A DNA stretch of 64,000 nucleotides from Ichthyocystis sparus (GCF_900078755.1 NZ_FKIH01000005.1); one strand, 5' to 3'. Counted from the first letter of the stretch, positions 52,165 to 63,090 are shown. Notes: generated by a model not told the origin, from the sequence alone. Numbers and translations: made by a program.

Positions 52165-53604
52165 GTGTGTCTCGTCAACTGGTGCGTAAAACGCACCTTG
52201 TTCTGCTCGGTGGTGTCCTTCGTTCTTTGTCTATTATTTTCTAGTGATGCTTTTTCTGGTGGTAGGGTTTTTTCTTTTGCCATATACGACCTTGACAGCA
52301 ACAAGTGGATCAGCAGAAAAAATGAGCATGTCCCCATGGCTCCCGCGTCTACGATGAAGCTGGTCACGTCTGTTGCTGCACTAGACATACTGGGTCCAAG
52401 ATACAGGTGGACTACAAGGATTTACGCTGATGGTACTCCTGATAAAAGCGGAAGAGTAAGAAAGATATGGATCGTTGGCTCTGGGGACCCAATGTTTCTA
52501 GACAGGGATTTTGATAATCTGCTTAAAGATTTGTACAGAAATAATATTAGAAAGATTGACACATTAGCTATAGACTTGAACAACTTTAATCACCAATTTC
52601 TAAATACCCTAGGTGACAAAAATCGGTTCGCTGCATACAATGTTGGTCCGTTTCCGTTCATAGTAAATTACAAAACTACTGAAATAGACATATCTCATCA
52701 AAATGGCAATATACTGATAGGAGCTAACAATTATTTGCCATACAATGTAACGATTGATAGCCATGTAAAGCTTGCTAACATACCTTGTTCAAAAGCATTA
52801 ATTGACACCTATTACAGACCTGGAAGCTCTAAAAATCCAAGTAAGATACTGGTACGTGGCACTGACTCTACCAATTGTTCACATCACACTGTGTACTTGT
52901 CGTTTATGACTCATCAGCAATACATAGAAAATCTTTTTCGTAGACGTTGGCAAGATATGACTGGAAACTATCTACTTAAAAGCATAATAGAAGACGTACC
53001 CAAGAAAAGCGCTATATTGGTAGCAGATCACACCTCGTACCCTTTATCAACAACGCTTATTGGAATGAATAAATTTAGCAATAACCTAATGTCGTACTTA
53101 ACATTTTTGTCAATAGGATACAAATCTGATTATAAGCAAGCAACATTTGCTGCTGCTAGCAAAAAACTGACCTCATGGGTAGAGCAGGAAAATATAAGTG
53201 ATCAACAAATACGCATAAAGGATGGATGTGGAATATCAAAAAGCAATCGTCTAACATCATCTTTTTTGTCGGAATTACTGCGCCATGCTTTTCATAAAGA
53301 ATATTTCCCTGTTTTGTTAGAGTCCCTTCCTATAGCAGGTGTTGATGGAACGCTAGCATACCGCTTCAACAACAGTCCCTTAAGAAAACATGCATTCATG
53401 AAAACGGGCACTCTTGAAAACGTAAGGGCACTGGCTGGGTACTGGAAGATGCCAAGAGGCCACTGGTACAGCTTCGTGGCCTTAGTAAATTGTCAAAAAA
53501 AATGTACAGATGACGATCTATTGTGGCTTGATCTGCAAACAGAAAAGCTCTACCTGTCACTTGCCGATAACACAAATCCAGGTAGATTGATACCTTCAAG
53601 TTAG
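52165..53604 (+). CDS. dacB: D-alanyl-D-alanine carboxypeptidase/endopeptidase (PBP4 type)
   Basis: A periplasmic class C penicillin-binding protein that trims and cuts peptidoglycan cross-links. All three active-site motifs are visible: STMK (Ser62), SNN in KFSNNLMSYL, and KTG in FMKTGTLENVRALAGYW. A signal peptide covers about residues 9-31. The 479 residues match PBP4. Start GTG at 52165 with GGGGGAA upstream; there is no ATG before the signal peptide. The 3' end overlaps the convergent secreted protein by 4 bases. Shows that peptidoglycan is made and remodelled. Confidence 0.92.
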   Translation: MCLVNWCVKRTLFCSVVSFVLCLLFSSDAFSGGRVFSFAIYDLDSNKWISRKNEHVPMAPASTMKLVTSVAALDILGPRYRWTTRIYADGTPDKSGRVRKIWIVGSGDPMFLDRDFDNLLKDLYRNNIRKIDTLAIDLNNFNHQFLNTLGDKNRFAAYNVGPFPFIVNYKTTEIDISHQNGNILIGANNYLPYNVTIDSHVKLANIPCSKALIDTYYRPGSSKNPSKILVRGTDSTNCSHHTVYLSFMTHQQYIENLFRRRWQDMTGNYLLKSIIEDVPKKSAILVADHTSYPLSTTLIGMNKFSNNLMSYLTFLSIGYKSDYKQATFAAASKKLTSWVEQENISDQQIRIKDGCGISKSNRLTSSFLSELLRHAFHKEYFPVLLESLPIAGVDGTLAYRFNNSPLRKHAFMKTGTLENVRALAGYWKMPRGHWYSFVALVNCQKKCTDDDLLWLDLQTEKLYLSLADNTNPGRLIPSS

Positions 53605-56129
53605 TGGACCAATATGACTGGTGTAAACAGCCAGGTCTGGCTGTTTATGCCAAACGCCCCATCTTGCTTGCACGTATCAGCCACTATGCTATCAGTACTT
53701 GGATGGCCTGGATTATTATCTGAATAACAGTAAGTTATACCAACAGAGTCACCAGAAGCAGTCTGATAGGTGTCATACATATAAAACTGCTGCACTGACC
53801 ACTCTTCCCACTTGTATACAGTCTGATGAGCAAGAACATATCCAGCTGACATTGATAAAGCAAAAGTATTGTCAAAATATGGAACTAAGTCCCCTTGTGC
53901 AAACTTTGTACGAAGAAACTCCCTCCACCAAAGCTGACGCCTTCCCCTATCAGTATCTGGATCTCCACAATAGTCCTGAGAATTATTCTTATAGCTACCC
54001 AAAGCTGTAACACATAAACCATCGTCGGTCCATCTAGACAAATCCCAATGATGCAACTGCATATAGACATTTGGCTTAATAGCAGAAGTATAGGACGAAG
54101 CGAAGAACACCATCTGAGGACCTTCTGTCGAACATGGTGCCTCAGAGATTGGAGTATTAAAGCTACCGCCACCAGCACCACTTAAACACATGCCATCTTT
54201 TACGTTTTGTATATGCTCATGAGACAGAAACACCCATTTTAAACCTGGGTCTTTTTTATCACAGGTATTAAAGGATAAGGTATCCCCTCGTTTTCCGTAG
54301 CACATAAGAGAACCGTCTGATCTGGTAACAGATATAAAGTACTTCTTCTGTGGATTGTTAGTAGTACCACTGTCATCGGGAATCAATCGCATATTTTCTA
54401 TACTATAGTCTCCCATAAGTGAATGACAAGACATGGTAACAAAATTACTACCAACCACCTCCTCCTTAGTATATTGCTTTATGGCCAAACAATATCCATT
54501 GCCTGTAGTAAATACAGTAGGTACCCCTATAAGGCGAGAATCAAACCTCATTATAGTGTCTTTATTTTCCTCTCCAGATTTATCAATTGGAGGAGCAAAA
54601 GATCCCTTAACATCTGCCAAACACCATACTTTGCCATGTCCTGCATCATTAACACAAAACTGAGATCTATCTTTTTCTACATCTACTAGGTCCCCAAAAC
54701 GCCAAACTGCAGCTGGGGTAGAAGCACTCTTGAAACAGTCTATCAAAGAAAGGTTAACCTCACCTGATGAATCAAATAATGGAATAAAACACTTGGATGG
54801 ATCCATAGCGTAGCGTAATTCTTTAGTAAAATCAGTTGCAGCACTGATTAGATCTTTCCTAGGAATAACGTAATAGACGTCCCTTCCTCCAACAGATGGT
54901 TGCCAATTTATAACAACATGCTTCCTAGTTTTATCTATAGAAGGAACAGCAGCTCTGGTAGTTTTATTGGAAATAATATTACCCACAGACATACCAGAGA
55001 AGGAATTAACAAAAGTTGTAGTACAGTCAGTACCTGTCTGCGTGCTAACAGCTTTCCAAAGCTGTGTGGGTTTATCGTAGAACCCTTCCAATCTTAGCTT
55101 TGTACCTGGTTTGGCAGAATCATCAATGGTGAGGGCATGGAATCTAGTCTCAGCATCTAATAGGCCAAATGATCCTGGATGAGATTTGGAGTCTACCACT
55201 AACCAAACTTGAGAAACATCACCAGAAAAACGACCAACCACTACTTTAGAAGTAATAATTCCGGATTCTTTAACCATACTAAGGGCTAGATCCTTATTTT
55301 CTCCCCATATCAAATTCACAAAAAGTGACTGTGAAGATGGAATAAAATCTACACGAGGAATCCATACCTCGGTAAAGTTAAACATGTTTTCAGTATCTAG
55401 GATTGCATAACTATTGACGGTAATAGTCGACTCTTTAGCTGAAGCAAAAACCCCATTAGCGCTTATGGGTTTCAAAAACACACTACTGCACAGTGACTGA
55501 GGATCAACAACAACAGGAGAATGGTAGTTAGTTTGTTTCAATATTTGATTTGCACAATTTTCACCAGTATCAGCATCCTTGGGCACCCAATAGCTCCATT
55601 CTTTAGGATGAACAGAACATCCATGAAAACGCAAGACATTGGTACCAGGGGCAGGACGAAACATTATCGTAGTTGGAACCAAGCAAACAGGTTGCTGTAC
55701 CTTCTCCTCAGAAGCTGGTGAATGTAAGGTTATAACACCAGGTAAACCATCGACAGCCCGAGCCTCCACGATAGCCCAGGGACTATAGTCTAATGATGAT
55801 AATTCAGCTTGAAACCAGAATGAACCTAAAAACTCTATACCCCATACTTTGCGGGAATTGTCAGATAAAGCAACATAAAACATAGGGCGTCCACCAGGCA
55901 AAATGGAGCCATAAGCCTTAAACAAACTCCATTTCTGCCCTCTTCCACCGGTCTTTAAGTCAACACTAAGAAAAGAATTTACCAGCTCTCTATTGTCAAT
56001 GCCAACAACATATTTAGGATTCGTATAGTGGGTAAAATACATGGTATAGCAAGAAGAAGCCGCAAGCGCAGAGGTGCTAACAACAGTTAACAACAATTGT
56101 AAAATCACATTTTTGATATAATTAGGCAC
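53601..56129 (-). CDS. Large secreted protein with ricin-B-like (QxW) repeats
   Basis: An 842-residue protein with a clear signal peptide (VILQLLLTVVSTSALAA). At intervals it shows QxW or similar motifs of ricin-type beta-trefoils: QKW near 66, QVW near 309, QLW near 363, then AVW, LKW, QLW and QTW toward the end, with companion segments such as DGMCLSGAGG and DGLCVTALGSY. It is Cys-rich throughout, so DsbC in the same window may fold it. It probably consists of three or more degenerate trefoil domains binding glycans or other surface ligands; I cannot identify an enzyme domain. Start GTG at 56129 after a GGGGGG run. Confidence 0.78.
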   Translation of the reverse strand: MPNYIKNVILQLLLTVVSTSALAASSCYTMYFTHYTNPKYVVGIDNRELVNSFLSVDLKTGGRGQKWSLFKAYGSILPGGRPMFYVALSDNSRKVWGIEFLGSFWFQAELSSLDYSPWAIVEARAVDGLPGVITLHSPASEEKVQQPVCLVPTTIMFRPAPGTNVLRFHGCSVHPKEWSYWVPKDADTGENCANQILKQTNYHSPVVVDPQSLCSSVFLKPISANGVFASAKESTITVNSYAILDTENMFNFTEVWIPRVDFIPSSQSLFVNLIWGENKDLALSMVKESGIITSKVVVGRFSGDVSQVWLVVDSKSHPGSFGLLDAETRFHALTIDDSAKPGTKLRLEGFYDKPTQLWKAVSTQTGTDCTTTFVNSFSGMSVGNIISNKTTRAAVPSIDKTRKHVVINWQPSVGGRDVYYVIPRKDLISAATDFTKELRYAMDPSKCFIPLFDSSGEVNLSLIDCFKSASTPAAVWRFGDLVDVEKDRSQFCVNDAGHGKVWCLADVKGSFAPPIDKSGEENKDTIMRFDSRLIGVPTVFTTGNGYCLAIKQYTKEEVVGSNFVTMSCHSLMGDYSIENMRLIPDDSGTTNNPQKKYFISVTRSDGSLMCYGKRGDTLSFNTCDKKDPGLKWVFLSHEHIQNVKDGMCLSGAGGGSFNTPISEAPCSTEGPQMVFFASSYTSAIKPNVYMQLHHWDLSRWTDDGLCVTALGSYKNNSQDYCGDPDTDRGRRQLWWREFLRTKFAQGDLVPYFDNTFALSMSAGYVLAHQTVYKWEEWSVQQFYMYDTYQTASGDSVGITYCYSDNNPGHPSTDSIVADTCKQDGAFGINSQTWLFTPVILVH

Positions 56130-56409
56130 CGCAAATTACCCCCCATCCTTCGTAACACGCAACAAAATAGAGCTAAAGCATCGGCCATGTTGATGGTACT
56201 AGGAAATATCAAAATGCAGGGTATTCCCATGTATCAACCAACATTATTACCAAAGCTACAAATAGAAACAAAATAAAATGAATAAATTTAGTCAATTAGT
56301 CAAAGCCAATTGACAACCCAAAGCCAGATGCGCTAACCATAATGGTAATATAAGTAAATATATCACACACAATGCAAGCAAAATGCCATAAAAGCACAAA
56401 AAGTGATCC

Positions 56410-56739
56410 CTAGCCATGTGGATAAAAGTTACTATTATTTCTGTTATCGTACACGTAGTAAAACACCTCACCTGGGGAAACCAGTCCTAAACGATAACGT
56501 GCCTTCTCAATTAGCACATCGTGACCGTGCAAAAGATTATCCACCTTTGCAGCTAATTTTCTATTACGCTTAATCAAGGTGGAATTGTACGCAATCCAAG
56601 ACTTTAATTCGTCCTGCCTACGCCAAACCTTAGGCCACCCTTCTTTGCCAAACCATAAAGAGTATTGAGTAGCCACGATTAGAATAGACAAAACTGTTGT
56701 TACAGAGTAATACTTTATATTATAAAACTTTTCGTTCAT
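56410..56739 (-). CDS. ftsB: Cell division protein FtsB
   Basis: A small bitopic divisome protein that pairs with FtsL and FtsQ. The N-terminal membrane helix (about 10-28) is followed by LWFGKEGWPKVWRRQDELKSW, a coiled coil ending KRNRKLAAKVDNLLHG, and the conserved EKARYRLGLVSPGEVFYYV. These match FtsB closely. 109 residues is normal. Start ATG at 56739. It usually lies beside eno; here it stands alone next to a long non-coding stretch. Confidence 0.9.
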   Translation of the reverse strand: MNEKFYNIKYYSVTTVLSILIVATQYSLWFGKEGWPKVWRRQDELKSWIAYNSTLIKRNRKLAAKVDNLLHGHDVLIEKARYRLGLVSPGEVFYYVYDNRNNSNFYPHG

Positions 56740-58238
56740 AATGTAACCATATACACGTAAATTTGCGTCTAGTTGTAAAAGTAGAGTACATATAAATTTA
56801 AATATAATCTGGCGTAAAGGATATTAAAAATGTTCTCTCAGTTTTACCGTGACAATTAGTCCACTTACGTTAATATCATGCATAGCCCTACCGAGCAATA
56901 AAAAAACAAAGTTAAATGAGAATACTATACCACCAGCAGTAGTTTATTAATCAAAGTCATTAATCACTGGAACAGTGATCATATGCTAGCTAAACAATCT
57001 CAAAATACATTCATAGCTAGAGATTAACCTTGCATTATTCATTATTATCTAATAAGTAAATCATCGTGGTATGAAACATACTTACCTACTGTGGATTACG
57101 TTAACTTACCAACAATATAAAGACTATGTACAATGTACCAGCGAGCAATATAAGATATAATTGTAAAATTGTTTATATACATCTCTCAGTATAATAAATT
57201 GATGCTAGTATGGTAATAAAAAATACCATGGCCCCTAATTTATAAAAAAATTATTATCTGTAATAGTCTTACTTTAGTGCTTCATTTTATTGTTTAAATC
57301 GGAAAAATTAGTTCTGGAGATGTGCACATTAAAACACATAATTTAGTAAAAGCAATTACTGTTCAAAACATCATGAGAGACTATCACTACAATGAAATTT
57401 TAATTATAAGCAACATTAATCTGTTCTGTTTTATTGTATAAGTTAACATGTTAGACCATAGCAACATACATGAAAGTGGATGCTGTAAATTTCTACATAA
57501 ATTTGTGCTGCTATCACCGCTATCATAAGTAACATAAGAATTAGTACTATCATTACATCTAACTATTAACCCTACATTGCTAAGCAATAAGCATGGCCAA
57601 TTGGTGAATAATAAACTTACCTAAGTACAATGCTTAATATGCATAATTAAAAATTACAATTACATAAGTAAAGCAGACTGATATTATACTGTGAATGTCT
57701 TTCTAATTGTACAGTTGATAATCCTAGCTTATTGTTATTAGCTACTAGCATATACAACTAATCATACTAAGCGGTTTATTTTAGATAATATAATCTAGAT
57801 TGATCATTGATATTTTTACTATAGAAATACGATATGCAAGATAAGATTAATGTTCGATAAAAACTTTTATCAAACATGTATTAATACAATGAATGGTAAA
57901 AATTCAAAAATAAATATTCAATGTAAGTTAGTTGTAAAAAAAGTTGTGGAGAAAACCTTATAAGTGATTATCGGTATTAATGAAATTCTTTAGTATATCA
58001 GTACTTAACATAATAAATTATTATTGCTCGATGTAAAATTATGTGTTAATAATTATCTGCCTGTTAATGAATATTTTTACAATATCTTCGGTTTTGAAGG
58101 TATTTACTTAATGATGTCTATGACGTCATAAATAGGCCTGTCGCAAGTGGTCCTCCTACTAGAAACACATGTAGTATTTGTTCTTTGTGTAGTGGAAAAA
58201 TTATACCAAAATACAAATTAACTGTTTAGGTGAGATAG
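56740..58238. other. 1.5-kb AT-rich region without a recognisable gene
   Basis: I find no credible frame. Short open runs have no ribosome site and no codon pattern. A perfect 12-bp palindrome TATGACGTCATA lies at 58119-58130, about 110 bases before the Ser-rich gene, and could be an operator. AGGTGAG at the right end is that gene's ribosome site. Confidence 0.5.
58119..58130. promoter_or_regulatory. Palindrome TATGACGTCATA
   Basis: A perfect 12-bp palindrome about 110 bases before the 58239 gene; possible operator. No matched -35/-10 pair was found beside it. Confidence 0.35.
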
Positions 58239-58964
58239 ATGTCTGATAGAAGGTTACGTGGTTTTTGTAGTGCTGGCGGTGAACATTACGAGTCTGATGA
58301 CGATTCTAGCTCATCATCTAATTCCAATTCCTCACCCAGTTCTAGTTCATCATCTGTTTCTAGTTCAGAACCTAGTTCTAGTTCGTCACCCGATTCTAGT
58401 TCATCACTTAGTGAGTTGAGTGCTTCAGGTACTTCAGCTGGAAGTGGTAGCAGCAGTACTGGTACTGGGTATGGCTTCAACACTAAAAAAAGCAGTGTAT
58501 CTGCTAACAAAGGAAAAACTGACAGAAGTAACCCCTGGAAAAATGATGCTCGTAGAGCGGCGAAAACTTTAGTAGGAAGCGGAATAAAACCTGTTAGCAA
58601 GACCCCATCTGGTAATCGTGGTAATTTTTCATTAGTTCCGAGAACTGGCGCAGGTCCTAGAAGTAGACTTGGTACAAACAGGCCTCTTGTGAAAACATCA
58701 AGACAAGAGGCGAAAATGTCTAGATGCCCTTGGCGCCTTTCAGAGGTAATGCTTGTTCTGTTATGTAGCTTGGCTGGATCAGTGCTTTCTGGTTATGAAA
58801 TGGCATTAGCAGATCGAGACTCTACTGGACCAATAACTGGCCTCAGTTTATCGATACTTGCACGTTTTCTAATAGTTTGTGTTGCTATGTTACTGATATC
58901 TTTTGTGGCACTTATATCAATATGCAACAATAAACCTATTAGAAAAAACAAGAAGGACAGCTAG
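58239..58964 (+). CDS. Ser-rich protein with two C-terminal membrane segments
   Basis: A 241-residue protein I do not recognise. Residues about 20-75 are almost pure Ser with Asp, Pro and Glu, coded by TCTAGTTCA-like repeats. Residues 75-165 are basic and Gly/Ser/Lys-rich. Two hydrophobic helices follow (about 172-190 and 207-232), separated by an acidic loop ending TGPITGLSLS, with a basic tail. The layout matches the genes at 59735 and 63286, and ITG(L/I)S before the last helix recurs in the third gene. Start ATG at 58239. It probably sits in a bacterial or host membrane; the function is unknown. Confidence 0.7.
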   Translation: MSDRRLRGFCSAGGEHYESDDDSSSSSNSNSSPSSSSSSVSSSEPSSSSSPDSSSSLSELSASGTSAGSGSSSTGTGYGFNTKKSSVSANKGKTDRSNPWKNDARRAAKTLVGSGIKPVSKTPSGNRGNFSLVPRTGAGPRSRLGTNRPLVKTSRQEAKMSRCPWRLSEVMLVLLCSLAGSVLSGYEMALADRDSTGPITGLSLSILARFLIVCVAMLLISFVALISICNNKPIRKNKKDS

Positions 58965-58976
58965 CCGGCAAATCAT

Positions 58977-59009
58977 ACTAGACATTTACATATTTATGTA
59001 ATCTCTAGT
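58977..59009 (+). terminator. Nested hairpin after the Ser-rich gene
   Basis: Outer arms ACTAGA and TCTAGT enclose inner arms TTACAT and ATGTAA around a 4-base loop, 13 bases after the stop. Only a weak T-rich stretch follows, so terminator is likely but not certain. Confidence 0.45.
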
Positions 59010-59442
59010 CGTGTTTGCAGTGGTACTAGTTTAATTCATGTTCATTCATAATCATTGTATCTGCACTCATATATACTCATTAGATCTCATTTTGCATCAC
59101 AGATATGGGAGATTTACAATCTTCCATTTAGTAACTACTTCCACATACTACACACATTTATTATTATATTATAAAACGTAGGATGCGAATAAACCCTACG
59201 CGGATTAACATCATTCTTGTGCCCAACAGCCAATATTATAAACGCTAGTAATGTGGAATAGTTGTACTATATAAAATAAATATCCTTAAATCCTTAAAAT
59301 AACCATAAAAAAACAAAATATTGGATTACAAAGAATTACAAAAGTAAATTGTCTCTTAAATTAAAATAGGCATATTTATAATAATTAAGCAACCCACTCC
59401 CTCCTTATTATATTAAAAGATTAAATTTTTTATCAAAGAATC

Positions 59443-59575
59443 ATCTTTCCTAGTGTAGTAACACCACAGAACAGATCCGTGCAATCCTAAAAGACAAGGT
59501 GGTATCTTATTACGGTATCCACTGCTATTTTGACTATTGTGTCGTAGATACCATTATATACAAACTACTTATACT
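59443..59575 (+). repeat. Upstream region shared with the gene at 63286 (copy 1)
   Basis: ATCTTTCCTAGTGTAGTAACA, CAATCCTAAAA, TACGGTAT and ATACAAACTA occur in the same order here and at 62961-63090, with substitutions and small indels. A gene and its leader were probably duplicated together. Confidence 0.7.
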
Positions 59576-59734
59576 TATCCACTATCACAGATAACAATAA
59601 AATCATGATAGTGATAGTAGAGTTACGACGATAAAAAATTTTATATGGATGATACTCTTGGGTTCTCTTTACCACAATGTTTAGTACTTTATGGATCGTC
59701 GACATCAAAGTAAAAAATAACGGAGGACAATTGT

Positions 59735-60478
59735 ATGTTTGGCAGGTTAACACGTGGTGTTTCGGATAGTAGCAGTAGCAGTGATTCAGAATCTGGAGAG
59801 TCTGCTGCTGGTGGGGTAAGTGGCTCTTCCCTTGGGGCGGTCGATCAAGATAGGAATGGGAAAGGCAAATCAGGGGATGATGGCGCTCCCGACAGGGTCT
59901 CTCTGCAAGCTCCCAGCTGTCTTGGATCTGGATACGTGGTATTGGGTGCAAGGCCCAAAAAAAAATCAGTGAAAAAGGAAGAGGGGGAAACTGACGGAAG
60001 GAAGAAGGGTGTTGAATGGACTAAGAAAGACAGAAAAGCAGCTAGATGTTATAGAGGTAAAGGACAAAAAATGGCTGCCGCTAGGGATGCTAAGCTTGCT
60101 GCTGAGGCAGGATGTGGAGGTAAAAGCAAAGAAGAAGGAGACGCATTGGGTTTAATAATAGCAGCAAGAGCGCTAAAAAAAGGACCTAGGAGTAAACATG
60201 GTCCAGGCACTGATCAGTCCAGCAGGAAAAGGACTGGCACCGGTAGAGATGCTAGTGCATATGGATTAATTGTAGCACCTTTGGTATTTACGTTACTTTC
60301 TGCAGTTTCTCTTTACTACTTATCAGCCACTGAAAGCACCAATCTGATGATTGGTTCAGTAAGAGGAATTGAGAAATCGCAACTCGCAAGGTTAGGAGCT
60401 GGTGCTTTTGGGATATTGTTAGTATTGTTCGCTGTGCTCTTAGGTACTCCAGCAGGTAGGAATAGAGGTAGAAGATAG
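59735..60478 (+). CDS. Ser-rich/basic two-membrane-segment protein, family member 2
   Basis: 247 residues. The N-terminus VSDSSSSSDSESGES is followed by SSLGAVDQDR, a basic region with KKDRKAARCYRGKGQKMAA and GPRSKHGPGTDQ, and two hydrophobic helices (about 178-198 and 220-240) with a basic tail. All these blocks recur in the protein at 63286, so the two are clear paralogues; the one at 58239 is a more distant relative. Start ATG at 59735 with GGAGG. The basic RGKGQK stretch could bind nucleic acid or acidic lipid; this is speculation. Confidence 0.75.
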   Translation: MFGRLTRGVSDSSSSSDSESGESAAGGVSGSSLGAVDQDRNGKGKSGDDGAPDRVSLQAPSCLGSGYVVLGARPKKKSVKKEEGETDGRKKGVEWTKKDRKAARCYRGKGQKMAAARDAKLAAEAGCGGKSKEEGDALGLIIAARALKKGPRSKHGPGTDQSSRKRTGTGRDASAYGLIVAPLVFTLLSAVSLYYLSATESTNLMIGSVRGIEKSQLARLGAGAFGILLVLFAVLLGTPAGRNRGRR

Positions 60479-61854
60479 AACAACCTGAGAAGAAGCTGTG
60501 AGTTCTATGTCGGAGTATCAATCGCCCTGCCGTATCCAATAGGGGGGTCGTTTCTTTTTTGATCTTTACCACCCTTCCCTCGTAAAGAGAAATATGTGCG
60601 GATTCGTATCCTGTATTTGATTGTAAAAAAGTGTCCTTCTTGGTATGACTTGTCGCCAAGTCAATAATTTCTCCAGGATTATGCGAGACTGCTGTGCCAA
60701 GCCAGACCTACTAGTCAAAAAAATGTTTCAAACGCTTCTGTTAATGTCTCAACTTAGTTCAGCTTGAGCCAAATATCATTGGCAGAATAGGTTTCAATGC
60801 TCTTACGTAAAAACAAAGATTAGATCACAAAGTATTATCTCCTACTAACTGTACTCTATCTATCAAACTCCTGATCAATGATTGCAAGATACTCCAATCA
60901 TATTCATCCATGACATCTTCTATAAATATTATCGAAAAAAAATTACACAAACTATCTCAAATAGAAACAGAGGCAGAAAGTAGGACCCAACAAGCGAGGT
61001 CTTTGTTAATCTGATCGTCGTATAATGTGGATCCTTCTTTGTGCCCATCCTCTATCCCTGTTAGGTAAGTCAGTGCTGGGTATATGGCCTGTCATTTGGT
61101 TGTGCAAAATTGCCCTTAGTGGGGCTGTCTATGGTCACTAGTTTCTCCAAAAACCAAAATCTGCTGGTGATAAAGTAAAGATACTAGAAGTCCCTCCGCC
61201 ACCTACCGCCCAACTAGGACAATATTCACAGTCCAATTTGAGGTGTTAGAAGGAGGACGAGACGTTAGGTCTTTAACTAGTGTGGGTACGCTCATAATCT
61301 CAAGAACCCCAAAAGAGGACAGTGTGCCGTAGGTAGTAGAAATGATAATGCATAAATAAGATAACCCTGGTTATTCGCAGGTGTCCAATTAATTGTGTAT
61401 TCGTAACGCGTAGTGCGAAACAGGTAGGTGCGTAAGACTCTCGTGTACCTTTAAATTGTTACGCTTGTATGGTATTGTTTATTAATAAGTTTAGTGGCAT
61501 TTTGCTCTAAGCACGGATTTTATTTAGATAAAAGTCTAAAAATTTGACAAAAAAACCACTGTTCTTTGACTATATTGCAAATAGAAGTACGACTTCGTCT
61601 AACACATAAGAACAAAATAAAAATTCCTCATTTACAGAATATAAATAGATATAAGTAATACAGGATAAATTACATGTCTGATAAAAAAATATATATCGCT
61701 TCAAATAATGATTAAAACTGATTAAAGCAGTATCAACGAAGATAGGTCCTTGCTGTAGGATCTATCTTGTGGCAGAAAATCAAGGTGAGGTGAGGCTGAA
61801 GGAGACGCTGACTATAAGTCTATTTTAACACACCTAACAATAATATGAGATGGT

Positions 61855-62884
61855 AACCATGATACTTCAGCCTCGAGTAACAATAGTTTTGGTAGCAGCG
61901 AGAGTTTAAGTGCAATAACCAAATAAGGTGGCAGCAAATCATGTACGGATTTTTTGTGATCTGTTAACAGGCCATGATAGGTATCTACATTCGGATTGTA
62001 GTTGCGACTACTGCGTGTGCCTGTTTCCTCCTCCACATATAATCATCTACTTGTGTGGCCGTGCCTACATGGATTGGATCGTAGAACAAGTTAGCTCAAT
62101 TGTATTGACTAATAGGGATTGATAATACGGCACCTAATGGGTTTATTATCGCTTCATGCAACAAATATGTAGAATAATTGCTCAGTGAAATACATGAATA
62201 CCACAGAGATAGGATAGGACATCATAAATAGGAAACTCTGGTAATGAGTATTTCATTCTTTTCATTAGCCACAGATGGTCAGTGAAATATTTTAAGTTGC
62301 ACTCCATGGCAAAATCTATTCTCAGCTGCCAAAGCATATACAAATAAAGCAGGTACTGGGGCTATATTGGCTGCGTTGTGAGAAGACTGAGTAGTTTATA
62401 TACATAAAGTTGGCATTGTGATACTTCGCAATACATTTGTGCCATGGCTGGTTGATACCAAACACCTTGGCAATAGCCAGCTGCTCCGGTCAACTTCAGT
62501 CATTTCATATTGCCCAGAACCAAAACCAGACAAATAAAATGTATAGAGCACCTACCAATAGACCTAAACCTTGCTTGACACTACTTATATTGAAGCAAAA
62601 CTGTACAAAGGAAGACAAATTTCATGCGGATTTACCCTTATACAAAATCATGCAAGAACATAAATCTAAACCTCTCATGGATGGCAATAACTCCAGATTA
62701 TTGAGTAAATTGGCTATGCCATTTATACTAACAGGTACGGGCGATATATTTGGGCTATGCTGATACGACATATAATTGGCAAAGTACAAACGAATATGAT
62801 CATGCTGTGCAAAATACCAAAATAACCGGCATTGATCCTATATTTATGGCAACAGCTCTCCTCTACAGAACAATAGAATTTTAA
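61855..62884 (+). pseudogene. Remnants of one or more decayed genes
   Basis: Coding-like peptides appear in order but in different frames: DTSASSNNSFGSSESLSAITK (about 61860-61925), FSAAKAYTNKAGTGAILAAL (about 62320), KEDKFHADLPLYKIMQEHKS and SKLAMPFILTGTGDIFG (within 62600-62755). After a frame change at 62753 comes a 43-codon run with GYADTTYNWQSTNEYDHAV and ITGIDPIFMATALLYRTIEF, ending at TAA 62884. The junction FILTGTGDIFG to GYADTTYNW is a simple +1 shift. The source gene is not recognisable. Confidence 0.45.
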
Positions 62885-62960
62885 ATGGTGTTGGCACTAA
62901 GAACTAACACGTTTTTGTTATTTTATGAGATAGACGGAACCCACCACAGAGAGATAAAAA

Positions 62961-63090
62961 CCATCTTTCCCAATGTAGTAACATAAAATCTGCGTAATCC
63001 TAAAAAGCAATATGATTTTACTACGGTATTTGACCAATAATTACACTATAGTAGTGTATATATAACTATTAATATACAAACTATAACTAC
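62961..63090 (+). repeat. Upstream region shared with the gene at 59735 (copy 2)
   Basis: Counterpart of 59443-59575: ATCTTTCCCAATGTAGTAACA, TAATCCTAAAA, TACGGTAT and ATACAAACTA in the same order. An extra inverted repeat TACACTA-TAG-TAGTGTA lies at 63042-63058. Confidence 0.7.

Larger units (their letters stand above)
58965..59734. other. Intergenic region with the duplicated leader
   Basis: No gene. From about 59443 it carries a stretch homologous to that upstream of 63286, listed separately. CGGAGGACAATTGT just before 59735 is a strong ribosome site. Confidence 0.5.

Noticed and set aside
57387..57587. 66-codon minus-strand frame in the AT-rich region
   Set aside because: No ribosome site, random composition.
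62437..62763. 108-codon plus-strand frame treated as an intact gene
   Set aside because: Only its second half looks coding, and it continues in another frame at 62753; better explained as part of a decayed gene.
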